A stretch of 51,682 nucleotides of DNA, from positions 1-51,682 of the forward strand of contig JACPNQ010000038.1 of assembly GCA_016185425.1 (NCBI GenBank), in the 5' to 3' direction. Position 1 is the first letter of the stretch. Each line of letters starts with the position of its first letter. The translations under genes and the position numbers were made by a program. Under the pieces are notes generated by a model that was given only the letters and a program-made list of their open reading frames with translations, made no database searches and was not told the origin of the DNA. Below, piece by piece: positions 42,371 to 49,106 of the stretch. The stretch comes from Acidobacteriota bacterium. GTDB taxonomy: Bacteria > Acidobacteriota > Terriglobia > Bryobacterales > Bryobacteraceae.

Positions 42371-43917
42371 TACGGAACCCTCCACTCATGTCCGTTCCGC
42401 GCCAGCATGTCGTCGGAAGCCTTAGGCCCCCAAGTCCCCGCCGGATAGTTCGGAAACTGGCCCGCTTTGTGATCGTTCCATCCATCCAGAATCGGCTGCA
42501 CGGCGGTCCAACTTGCCTCCACCATATCCTGCCGCGTGTACAGAGTCGCGTCGCCCACCATCGCGTCCACCAGCAGCGTCTCATAGGCGGTCGGCGTGCG
42601 TCCGCCGAACGATGTACCGTAGTTGAAATCCATCGACACCGGCCGGAGTTTCATCCCCGCACCCGGCTGTTTCGACGAAAACCGCAGCGAAATGCCCTCC
42701 TCCGGCTGAATGCGCAGGATCAGCATATTCGGACGCGCCGTGTCGATCGCCGCTCCGCCATCGCCCTCCGTCACGAACAGCGAGTGCGGCACCGGATTGA
42801 ACCGGATCGCAATATCGGTCACGCGCTTCGGCATGCGCTTGCCCGTGCGGACGTAGAATGGCACGCCCGCCCATCGCCAATTCTCAATTTGAAAAGTCAC
42901 CGCGGCGTAGGTATCGGTCATCGCCTGCGCGTCCACACCTGGCTCCTCGCGGAAGCCGGGCAGGTCCTTCCCGCCCACGCGCGCCGGTCCATACTGGCCC
43001 GCTACCGCGTAGTCGGGAACCTCGTTCGGCCTGTAGACGCGAATCGACCGCAGCAGCTTCGCGCGCTCATCGCGCACTGCGGTCGGTTCAAATACCGCGC
43101 TCGGCTCCATCGCCACCGTCGACAATACCTGCAGCAGGTGGTTCTGGATCATGTCGCGTAGCGCGCCGGCGCCCTGGTAATACGCGCCCCGGCCCTCCAC
43201 CCCAATCGATTCCGCCGCCGTAATCTGCACGTGGTTGATATAGCGCCGGTTCCATAGCGGCTCAAATAGCGGGTTGCCGAACCGGAACGCCAGAATGTTC
43301 TGAACCGTCTCTTTGCCCAGGTAGTGGTCGATGCGGTAGAGCTGATCTTCCGAAAAATGTTCGTGAAGCTGCGTTTCCAACTCCCGCGCGCTCGTCTCAT
43401 CGTGCCCGAAAGGCTTCTCCACCACCAGCCGCCGCCATGCCCCGTTTGACGATTTCGCCAGCCCCGCACGCCCCAGTCCGCCCGCGGCGGGCCCGTAGTG
43501 ATCCGGCTGCGTCGACAAATAGAACAGCGCGTTTCCGGCAGTCTGCCGGCTCTTGGCGATCTCCTCCAGCCGCGCGGCCAGGCGCCCGTACATGCCCTCA
43601 TCGGCCACATCGCCCGCGAGATAGAAAAGGCCTCGGCAGAAGTCGTCCCATAAAGCCTGGTCGAATGGACTGTTCTCCAGGAACTCCTTTACGGACGCCT
43701 CCATCTTCTGGCGGAAGTCGTCATCGGACATCGCCGTTCGCGAAATACCGACAACCGCGAAACCTTGTGGCAGTCTTCGTTCAAACGCCAGCCGGTAAAG
43801 GGAAGGAAGCAATTTACGCTTGGTCAGGTCGCCGTTCGCTCCAAAAATCACGACGGCGCAGGAAGGGACGCGGCGCTCGAAACGGAGCGGGTCCTGAAAG
43901 GGATTGGCTTGCGCCAT
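42370..43917 (-). CDS. zwf: Glucose-6-phosphate dehydrogenase
   Basis: A 515-residue NADP-dependent enzyme making 6-phosphogluconolactone and NADPH. CAVVIFGANGDLTKRKLLPS near residue 20 is the coenzyme site, RRLVVEKPFGHD and LYRIDHYLGKETVQN the substrate and catalytic region, and DTYAAVTFQIENWRWAGVPF, YVRTGKRMPKRVTDIAIRF the C-terminal domain. Intact length. The ATG at 43917 begins AQANPFQDPLRFERRVP, common at the start of this subgroup. It is first of zwf-opcA-pgl-capA, and a TTAGAT lies eight bases before the ATG. It faces away from the TPR gene, 46 bases upstream. Confidence 0.96.
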   Translation of the reverse strand: MAQANPFQDPLRFERRVPSCAVVIFGANGDLTKRKLLPSLYRLAFERRLPQGFAVVGISRTAMSDDDFRQKMEASVKEFLENSPFDQALWDDFCRGLFYLAGDVADEGMYGRLAARLEEIAKSRQTAGNALFYLSTQPDHYGPAAGGLGRAGLAKSSNGAWRRLVVEKPFGHDETSARELETQLHEHFSEDQLYRIDHYLGKETVQNILAFRFGNPLFEPLWNRRYINHVQITAAESIGVEGRGAYYQGAGALRDMIQNHLLQVLSTVAMEPSAVFEPTAVRDERAKLLRSIRVYRPNEVPDYAVAGQYGPARVGGKDLPGFREEPGVDAQAMTDTYAAVTFQIENWRWAGVPFYVRTGKRMPKRVTDIAIRFNPVPHSLFVTEGDGGAAIDTARPNMLILRIQPEEGISLRFSSKQPGAGMKLRPVSMDFNYGTSFGGRTPTAYETLLVDAMVGDATLYTRQDMVEASWTAVQPILDGWNDHKAGQFPNYPAGTWGPKASDDMLARNGHEWRVP

Positions 43918-43963
43918 ACATTTCAATCTAACATCCAGAGACAATAAACTGGTGGCTGTCTGC

Positions 43964-45295
43964 ATGTTTCTGGTGCTTTTGCTCCTGTCGCTATTCCGCT
44001 TGGCCGCGCAGCCGGACGGCCCCGCCGTGCTCTCGCAGCAGGCGCGCCAAGCCATGTCCGCCGGCCATTTCGACGAGGCCGCACAGATCTACCGCAAGTT
44101 GATCGTGCAGCTTCCCAATGTCGGCGGCCTCCGGATGAATCTGGGCCTCGCCCTCTTCCAGGCCGGCAAACACCGCGCCGCTGCTGCGGAGTTGGAGACG
44201 GCGCTCAAGCTCGATCCCACACTCGCCCCGGCTACGATGATGCTCGGCCTGTGTCATGCCAAGCTTGGCGAGCCGCTAGCCGCCCTCCCGCTTCTTGAAA
44301 AGGCCCGCAAGGCGGATCCCTCCAATGCCACCGTCCTCCTCGAGCTCGCTGACGCCAACTACGCCATCGGCCGCTTCGGACCTGCTATCGAACTCTTCCG
44401 CGAACTCACCTCTCTCCAGCCTGCCAACTCCACAGCATGGCGCGGCCTCGGCCTCAGCTTGACGGATCACTCCCAATCCCTCTTCGCCAGGTTACCCGCG
44501 GAATCCGCCGAAGCACTTACACTATTAGCCCGCGCTCGCCTGGCCGCCGATGAGCCAAAGGCGGCATTTACTTTTCTCCGCCAGGCGCTTACAAAGAATC
44601 CTCACTTCGGCCCGGCTCACGCCTCCCTCGCCGAACTCTATACGAAGACGGATCACTCCGATTGGGCAGCCGCCGAAACCGCCAAAGCCGCTCCCGCCTC
44701 CGGAGTATTTGCCGAGATCGAAAACGCATCCAAAGAGGCTCTGCAAGCCTTCGCCCGCCTCTCCGCGCTCGGTCCAAGCGCCGAACTCCATGAGACGGAA
44801 GCCGAGGCCGCCCGCGCCCGCGGCAACCACGCCGGCGCGATCGCCGCATGGCGTAAAGCCCTGGCCTTGAAGCCGGGCAATCCGAATCTCGAACGCGGCC
44901 TCGCCCGCTCCTTGTTACAAAGCCGCAATTACGACGAAGCCATCCCGCTACTTACGAAGTATCAATTATATTCTGAATTAGGCGAAGCCCTTGTGGAGTC
45001 CGGCAAACCGGCCGAGGCCGTTCCTCACTTACTCAAGACTCGTACCCCCGCGGCGCAAGCGGCCCTCGGGCGCGCCTATCTCGCCATCGATCAACCCGCC
45101 AAAGCGATCGCCCCGCTGCGAGCCGCTCTCGCCACGGACACCGATGGCGGCCTGCATTTCCAACTGGCCCGCGCCCTCCAGCGCACCGGCGCCGTGGCCC
45201 AGGCCCGCGAGATGGACCGTATCTCCCAGCAAATTCGCCAAAAAAAGGCGGAGCGGCAGGAGGCCGCCGGCGCAGTCGTCATTACCCCTCCCTAG
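43964..45295 (+). CDS. Exported TPR protein
   Basis: A 443-residue protein. Signal sequence MFLVLLLLSLFRLAAQ, then repeated TPR helices: AGHFDEAAQIYRKLIVQLPN, AGKHRAAAAELETALKLDPT, LGEPLAALPLLEKARKADPS, GRFGPAIELFRELTSLQPAN, then several more to SGKPAEAVPHLLKTR and IDQPAKAIAPLRAAL. It probably serves as a scaffold in the periplasm or at the membrane. The FG-GAP/UnbV-type gene follows four bases after the stop; this pair is frequent in Acidobacteria. The ATG at 43964 is preferred, with a GTG 12 bases upstream as an alternative. The start of this gene and zwf are divergent. Confidence 0.85.
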   Translation: MFLVLLLLSLFRLAAQPDGPAVLSQQARQAMSAGHFDEAAQIYRKLIVQLPNVGGLRMNLGLALFQAGKHRAAAAELETALKLDPTLAPATMMLGLCHAKLGEPLAALPLLEKARKADPSNATVLLELADANYAIGRFGPAIELFRELTSLQPANSTAWRGLGLSLTDHSQSLFARLPAESAEALTLLARARLAADEPKAAFTFLRQALTKNPHFGPAHASLAELYTKTDHSDWAAAETAKAAPASGVFAEIENASKEALQAFARLSALGPSAELHETEAEAARARGNHAGAIAAWRKALALKPGNPNLERGLARSLLQSRNYDEAIPLLTKYQLYSELGEALVESGKPAEAVPHLLKTRTPAAQAALGRAYLAIDQPAKAIAPLRAALATDTDGGLHFQLARALQRTGAVAQAREMDRISQQIRQKKAERQEAAGAVVITPP

Positions 45296-45299
45296 ACCC

Positions 45300-46826
45300 A
45301 TGCGACTCCTCCTGTTCTCCGCCGCCGCATTCGGCATCACTTTCGTGCCCGCGCCTAACCCGGGCTTCGTGCTCGAACACTCTCCCTCGCCCGAAAAGTA
45401 CCTGCCCTCAACCATGGCCGGCGGACTCGCCGTATTCGACTTCAACAACGACGGCCGTCCCGACCTCTTCTTCCCCAACGGCGCCGAACTTCCCTCCTTC
45501 CGCAAAACCGGTCCGAAATATTGGAACCGCCTCTATCGCAATGACGGCGATTTCCATTTCACCGACGTCACCGAAAAAGCCGGCTTGGCCGGCGACGGGT
45601 TCGCCTTCGGCGCCGCCGCGGCCGACTTCGATAACGACGGCTTCATCGACCTGTTCGTTCCTGCCCTCCCCGCGTCAAAACTCTACCGTAATAAAGGCGA
45701 CGGCACATTCGTCGAAGTCCCCATCCCGGCCACCGGCCCTTGGACTATCGCCGCCGGCTGGTTCGACTACGATCGCGACGGCCTACAGGACCTCTTCATC
45801 GTCAACTACCTCAACTGGTCGCCAGCCAACAACCATTGGTGCGGCGACCGGCCCAAAAACCTCCGCGTCTACTGCCACCCGCGCCACTTCCAGGCAACAA
45901 CGAATCAACTCCTCCACAACAAAGGCAACGGCAAATTCGAAGACGTTACCCAATCGAGTGGCCTTGCCAAATACCCGGGGAAGGGAATGAGCGTTGCCTT
46001 CGCCGACTATGACGCCGACGGCTTTCTCGACGCCTTCGTCACCAACGACGGCATGCCTAACTTCCTCTTCCGCAACAAAGGCAACGGGACGTTTGAAGAG
46101 AACGCCTTCGCCGCCGGTGTCGCACTCCCAGACCGCGGCGTGACTATCTCTAACATGGGTGTCGATTTCCGCGATTACGACAACGACGGCCGTCCCGACA
46201 TTGTGGTCACCGCCCTCGCCGGCGAGTCTTTCCCCCTCTTCCGGAACCTCGGCAAAGGCCAGTTCCAGGAAGCAACCACCACCGCCCGCCTTGCCCCGCT
46301 CGTCGTCCGCAAGAGCGGGTGGGGTGTCGTCTTCGCCGACTTCGATAACGACGGCCGCAAAGACATCTTCACCGCCAACTCCCACGTCAACGACTTAGTA
46401 AGCGCGACAACATCGGATGCGTACCAACTGCCCAATTCCATCTTCCAGAATCGCGACGGCAAGACCTTCGCCGGCGCAACATCGGACAGCCCCGAACTAG
46501 CAGCCGAATCCGCCGCCCACCGTGGCGCCTTAGCGGCCGATCTCGATGGCGACGGTCGTCTCGATCTGATCGTCACAGCCCTCGGCGCTCCGGCCAGAAT
46601 CTGGCGCAACACCACCGCGAACACCAACAAGTCCACCCAAATCCCAGCCCCTCCCAACGCCACTGTCACCATCGGAAGCCAGACCAACACGGCCAACACC
46701 GCCGTGGGCTACTCTTCTTCCTACGCGGGCCCCGTCCATTTCGGTTTCGGCGCCGCGCCGCTTCCTCCGGAAGCGATCATCACCGTTCCCGGCGCGGCGC
46801 CGAAGACTGTAGCTGTCAGGAAATGA
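45300..46826 (+). CDS. FG-GAP/VCBS-repeat exported protein with UnbV-like tail
   Basis: A 508-residue protein with a short signal (MRLLLFSAAAFGITFVPA). Repeats of the form DFNNDGRPDLFFPNG, DFDNDGFIDLFVPA, DYDRDGLQDLFIVN, DYDADGFLDAFVTND, DYDNDGRPDIVVTA, DFDNDGRKDIFTANS and DLDGDGRLDLIVTA are spaced along the chain; each carries a calcium-binding Asp/Asn loop typical of a beta-propeller. The C-terminal tail (TAVGYSSSYAGPVHFGFGAA) resembles a degenerate ASPIC/UnbV domain. Such proteins are exported and of uncertain role, often paired with TPR proteins. Its stop abuts the convergent SMP-30-like gene directly. Confidence 0.9.
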   Translation: MRLLLFSAAAFGITFVPAPNPGFVLEHSPSPEKYLPSTMAGGLAVFDFNNDGRPDLFFPNGAELPSFRKTGPKYWNRLYRNDGDFHFTDVTEKAGLAGDGFAFGAAAADFDNDGFIDLFVPALPASKLYRNKGDGTFVEVPIPATGPWTIAAGWFDYDRDGLQDLFIVNYLNWSPANNHWCGDRPKNLRVYCHPRHFQATTNQLLHNKGNGKFEDVTQSSGLAKYPGKGMSVAFADYDADGFLDAFVTNDGMPNFLFRNKGNGTFEENAFAAGVALPDRGVTISNMGVDFRDYDNDGRPDIVVTALAGESFPLFRNLGKGQFQEATTTARLAPLVVRKSGWGVVFADFDNDGRKDIFTANSHVNDLVSATTSDAYQLPNSIFQNRDGKTFAGATSDSPELAAESAAHRGALAADLDGDGRLDLIVTALGAPARIWRNTTANTNKSTQIPAPPNATVTIGSQTNTANTAVGYSSSYAGPVHFGFGAAPLPPEAIITVPGAAPKTVAVRK

Positions 46827-47861
46827 CTACGGCAGTGGCGCTCCCTTCTCGTTCACAGCCACATCAAGCACCACAAATAAGCTCGGATCATACGGAACCA
46901 GGCTCGCGTGATTGGTCACCAGGATCCGGTCCCGTACATCGTCGAACGCAATATTAGCGGGATTTGCCCATGTTATCGTAGCGCCGGAGCCAGGCACTTT
47001 CGCCGGTCCAACGAATACCCGCTCCTCCGTTCCATCCACAGCGAGCAGCGAAATCTGGCTCGACCCCGCCATAGCGACGAATAGCTTTCCCTTGTTCGTA
47101 AAGGCAATCCCGTCCGGAGCCGGCAGCGGATTCTCCGCCGTGGGTAGGTACACATGGAACTCCTGTAACTGGGCGGCCGCCGGCGCATTAACGATCGGCA
47201 AACTATAAATCGCGCCGCTAAAATCAGCCCGCACAGTCACAGACACAAAGATCTTCTGCGCCTTCTTGTCTACGCGAATCCCGTTCACGCCGAACGGAAT
47301 CTGCGGATTGCCGGCCAGCCGCGCATCTTGAAACCAGACCTGCGCCGCGCCCCCGCCCGCTGGAACCTTGAAAATGGTTGCTTGGAACGAGTCGGTGACA
47401 TACAGATTGCCGGCGCCGTCAAAGGCGAGATCGTTCAGCAGCGAATTCTGCGACGGCGGAAAAGTCGCATATACGGACTGCGTATTCCCCGGATTCAAGT
47501 CCATCCGGATGATCCCTACAAACGGTTCAATCGCATACAGCTTGCCGTCCGGCCCAAATGCGATGCATCCGCCGGCGCGATACGGGATATAGGGGTTCGA
47601 AAAAGTGATTGGATACTGATTCACAATCTCGCCTGTAGCAAGGCGGTATTCCACCACAGTAGGCGCAGTCGAAAATCCAAATGCGGCCGGTCCAAGCACG
47701 TAGACGCTGTTTCCGCGCACCGCAATTCCCTCGGGATAACCCGGAGCAGGTACGGGCGCAAACACCTCGGAATCGCCCGCCGGACGCCCGGCGAAGGCGG
47801 GAAACGCCGAAAGCGCGAGGGCTGCGGCGAAGAGTCGAATGGAATGTGTATAGGGGATCAT
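46827..47861 (-). CDS. Exported SMP-30/ScyD-like beta-propeller protein
   Basis: A 344-residue protein with a signal peptide (SIRLFAAALALSAFPAFAG). The mature part is a repeat of propeller blades: PGYPEGIAVRGNSVYVLG, GGCIAFGPDGKLYAIEPFV, LLNDLAFDGAGNLYVTDSFQ, FGVNGIRVDKKAQKIFVSV, APDGIAFTNKGKLFVAMAG and NPANIAFDDVRDRILVTNHA. This is the SMP-30/gluconolactonase or ScyD/ScyE pattern; metal ligands are not certain. Possible role is lactone hydrolysis or simply binding. It is divergent from the sigma-factor gene with 68 bases between starts. Confidence 0.85.
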   Translation of the reverse strand: MIPYTHSIRLFAAALALSAFPAFAGRPAGDSEVFAPVPAPGYPEGIAVRGNSVYVLGPAAFGFSTAPTVVEYRLATGEIVNQYPITFSNPYIPYRAGGCIAFGPDGKLYAIEPFVGIIRMDLNPGNTQSVYATFPPSQNSLLNDLAFDGAGNLYVTDSFQATIFKVPAGGGAAQVWFQDARLAGNPQIPFGVNGIRVDKKAQKIFVSVTVRADFSGAIYSLPIVNAPAAAQLQEFHVYLPTAENPLPAPDGIAFTNKGKLFVAMAGSSQISLLAVDGTEERVFVGPAKVPGSGATITWANPANIAFDDVRDRILVTNHASLVPYDPSLFVVLDVAVNEKGAPLP

Positions 47862-47870
47862 GCAGGACAG

Positions 47871-47882
47871 TGCGAATTCGCA
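47871..47882. promoter_or_regulatory. Palindrome in the SMP-30/sigma-factor intergenic region
   Basis: TGCGAATTCGCA is a perfect 12-base palindrome between two divergent starts. It may be an operator for either gene; no protein partner is suggested by sequence. Confidence 0.25.
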
Positions 47883-47929
47883 TGACGCGATTTCTCATTG
47901 CCGCAAAAAAACTTATACTACCTGGATTC

Positions 47930-48490
47930 ATGCCCGGCGAGGACGTCACGACATTGCTCATCCGCTGGAGCGGCGGGGACCGCGAAGCGCTTGACTGTCT
48001 GGTGCCGCTTGTTTATTCCGAACTCTTGCAAATCGCCAACGCCTACCTTCGCCGGGAGCGGGCGGGTAACTCCCTGGAAGGCACGGGCATCGTTCACGAA
48101 ACATTTCTTCGCCTGATTGACCAGGACCGGGTGAATTGGCAAGGCCGTGCTCATTTCTACGGCATTGCGGCGCAGATGATGCGCCGCATCCTTGTCGATC
48201 ACGCCCGCGCCGGCCGCCGGGCAAAACGTGGGGGCGGATTGAAGATGCTGCCCCTTGACGAAGCTCTGCATGGTGCCCGGTCGAGAAACGTCGAGCTGAT
48301 TGCGCTCGACGACGCGCTGGAAGGCCTGGCGAAGCTCGACAGCCAACAGTGCAAAGTTGTCGAACTCCGCTTCTTCGGCGGTCTCTCACTCGAAGAGACC
48401 GCCGTCGCCCTCAATCTCTCCCGGGCCACCGTGCATCGTCATTGGATCACCGCGCGCGCCTGGCTGAATCGGGAACTAAGACGCGCCTAG
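47930..48490 (+). CDS. ECF-type RNA polymerase sigma factor
   Basis: A 186-residue sigma-70 family factor. Sigma region 2 spans about residues 5-85 (LLIRWSGGDREALDCLVPLV, GIVHETFLRLIDQDRVNWQG, HFYGIAAQMMRRILVDHARA) and region 4 about 118-186 (LDSQQCKVVELRFFGGLSLE, ETAVALNLSRATVHRHWITA). The phrases match a group common in Acidobacteria and Planctomycetes, often beside Ser/Thr kinases. No anti-sigma gene adjoins it; the kinase lies about 620 bases away, on the opposite strand. TATACT at 47914-47919 sits ten bases before the ATG. The stop shares CTAG with the convergent gene. Confidence 0.93.
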   Translation: MPGEDVTTLLIRWSGGDREALDCLVPLVYSELLQIANAYLRRERAGNSLEGTGIVHETFLRLIDQDRVNWQGRAHFYGIAAQMMRRILVDHARAGRRAKRGGGLKMLPLDEALHGARSRNVELIALDDALEGLAKLDSQQCKVVELRFFGGLSLEETAVALNLSRATVHRHWITARAWLNRELRRA

Positions 48491-49061
48491 CTGTTCACGT
48501 CCACATCCATTTCCGGATCGAATGAGAAGTGGAATATATCTGTCCCGGTGTTCACTGTTACGATCAAGGCGAATTCGAACTTCAGTGGCTGCTGGGCATT
48601 CACGTCCGGACGAATGCTCACCGGAAGGCCGACGTGCCACGAGTTTGGATCGTTCGCGGGTCCTTGGACCACCTGTAGATCGGGGCCAATCAGGCACTTT
48701 GGCCGGCCCGTGGTACCTGTAAAGGGACTCGCTACGATTCGGACCGGATTCGCACTCCGCCTCAGACGGCTGAACGCGATATAAAACGTGATCATGTTCG
48801 ACTGAATGGGTACCGGTGCGTTTGCAAATCGGATCACGAAGAATACCGTATCCGGGCCGGTGGCTGATCCCCGGCCTAACCGCAACGTCGGTCCCCAATC
48901 GTTTGCGTTGGAGTTTGGGCCATTGGCCGCCAGCCATGGCCCTGCCGGATTAGATGGATCTGGAACGGTCCACCATCGGTCTTGCGGGCCGTCCGAAAAA
49001 AACCCGTCAAATTACTTCCCGACAAATCGGCGAGCAACTGCAATGCATACATCTGAGCCAT
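48487..49061 (-). CDS. Protein of unknown function split by a -1 frame change at a T7 run
   Basis: The ATG at 49061 has AAGGAG seven bases upstream and opens MAQMYALQLLADLSGSNLTG, 22 residues up to a run of seven T. In that frame a TAG stops the product at 61 residues. A shift of -1 at the run joins a 169-residue frame (SDGPQDRWWTVPDPSNP onward, ending FDPEMDVDVNS), giving 191 residues. The downstream frame has no start of its own near the junction except a TTG 37 codons on. The combined product has mixed beta segments and no signal peptide; I recognise no family. It lies 45 bases after the kinase stop, in the same direction. It may be a true frameshift product, a mutated gene or a homopolymer error. 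Confidence 0.6.
48996..49002 (-). other. Slippery T TTT TTT heptamer, candidate -1 frameshift site
   Basis: Seven T residues read in the zero frame as (GG)T TTT TTT, exactly the X XXY YYZ phase used by -1 ribosomal frameshifting. The codon after a shift is TCG. I did not find a convincing downstream stem or an upstream Shine-Dalgarno-like stimulator. Confidence 0.4.
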
Positions 49062-49106
49062 ACTCTTCTCTCCTTGTTCAACAGTGTTTATTGTCGTTCG
49101 CCCGGT

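Noticed and set aside
48476..48937. A 153-codon minus-strand frame overlapping the frameshifted gene
   Set aside because: It is the third frame, with Arg/Gly-rich composition, and fits neither the start nor the continuous reading described for the gene.
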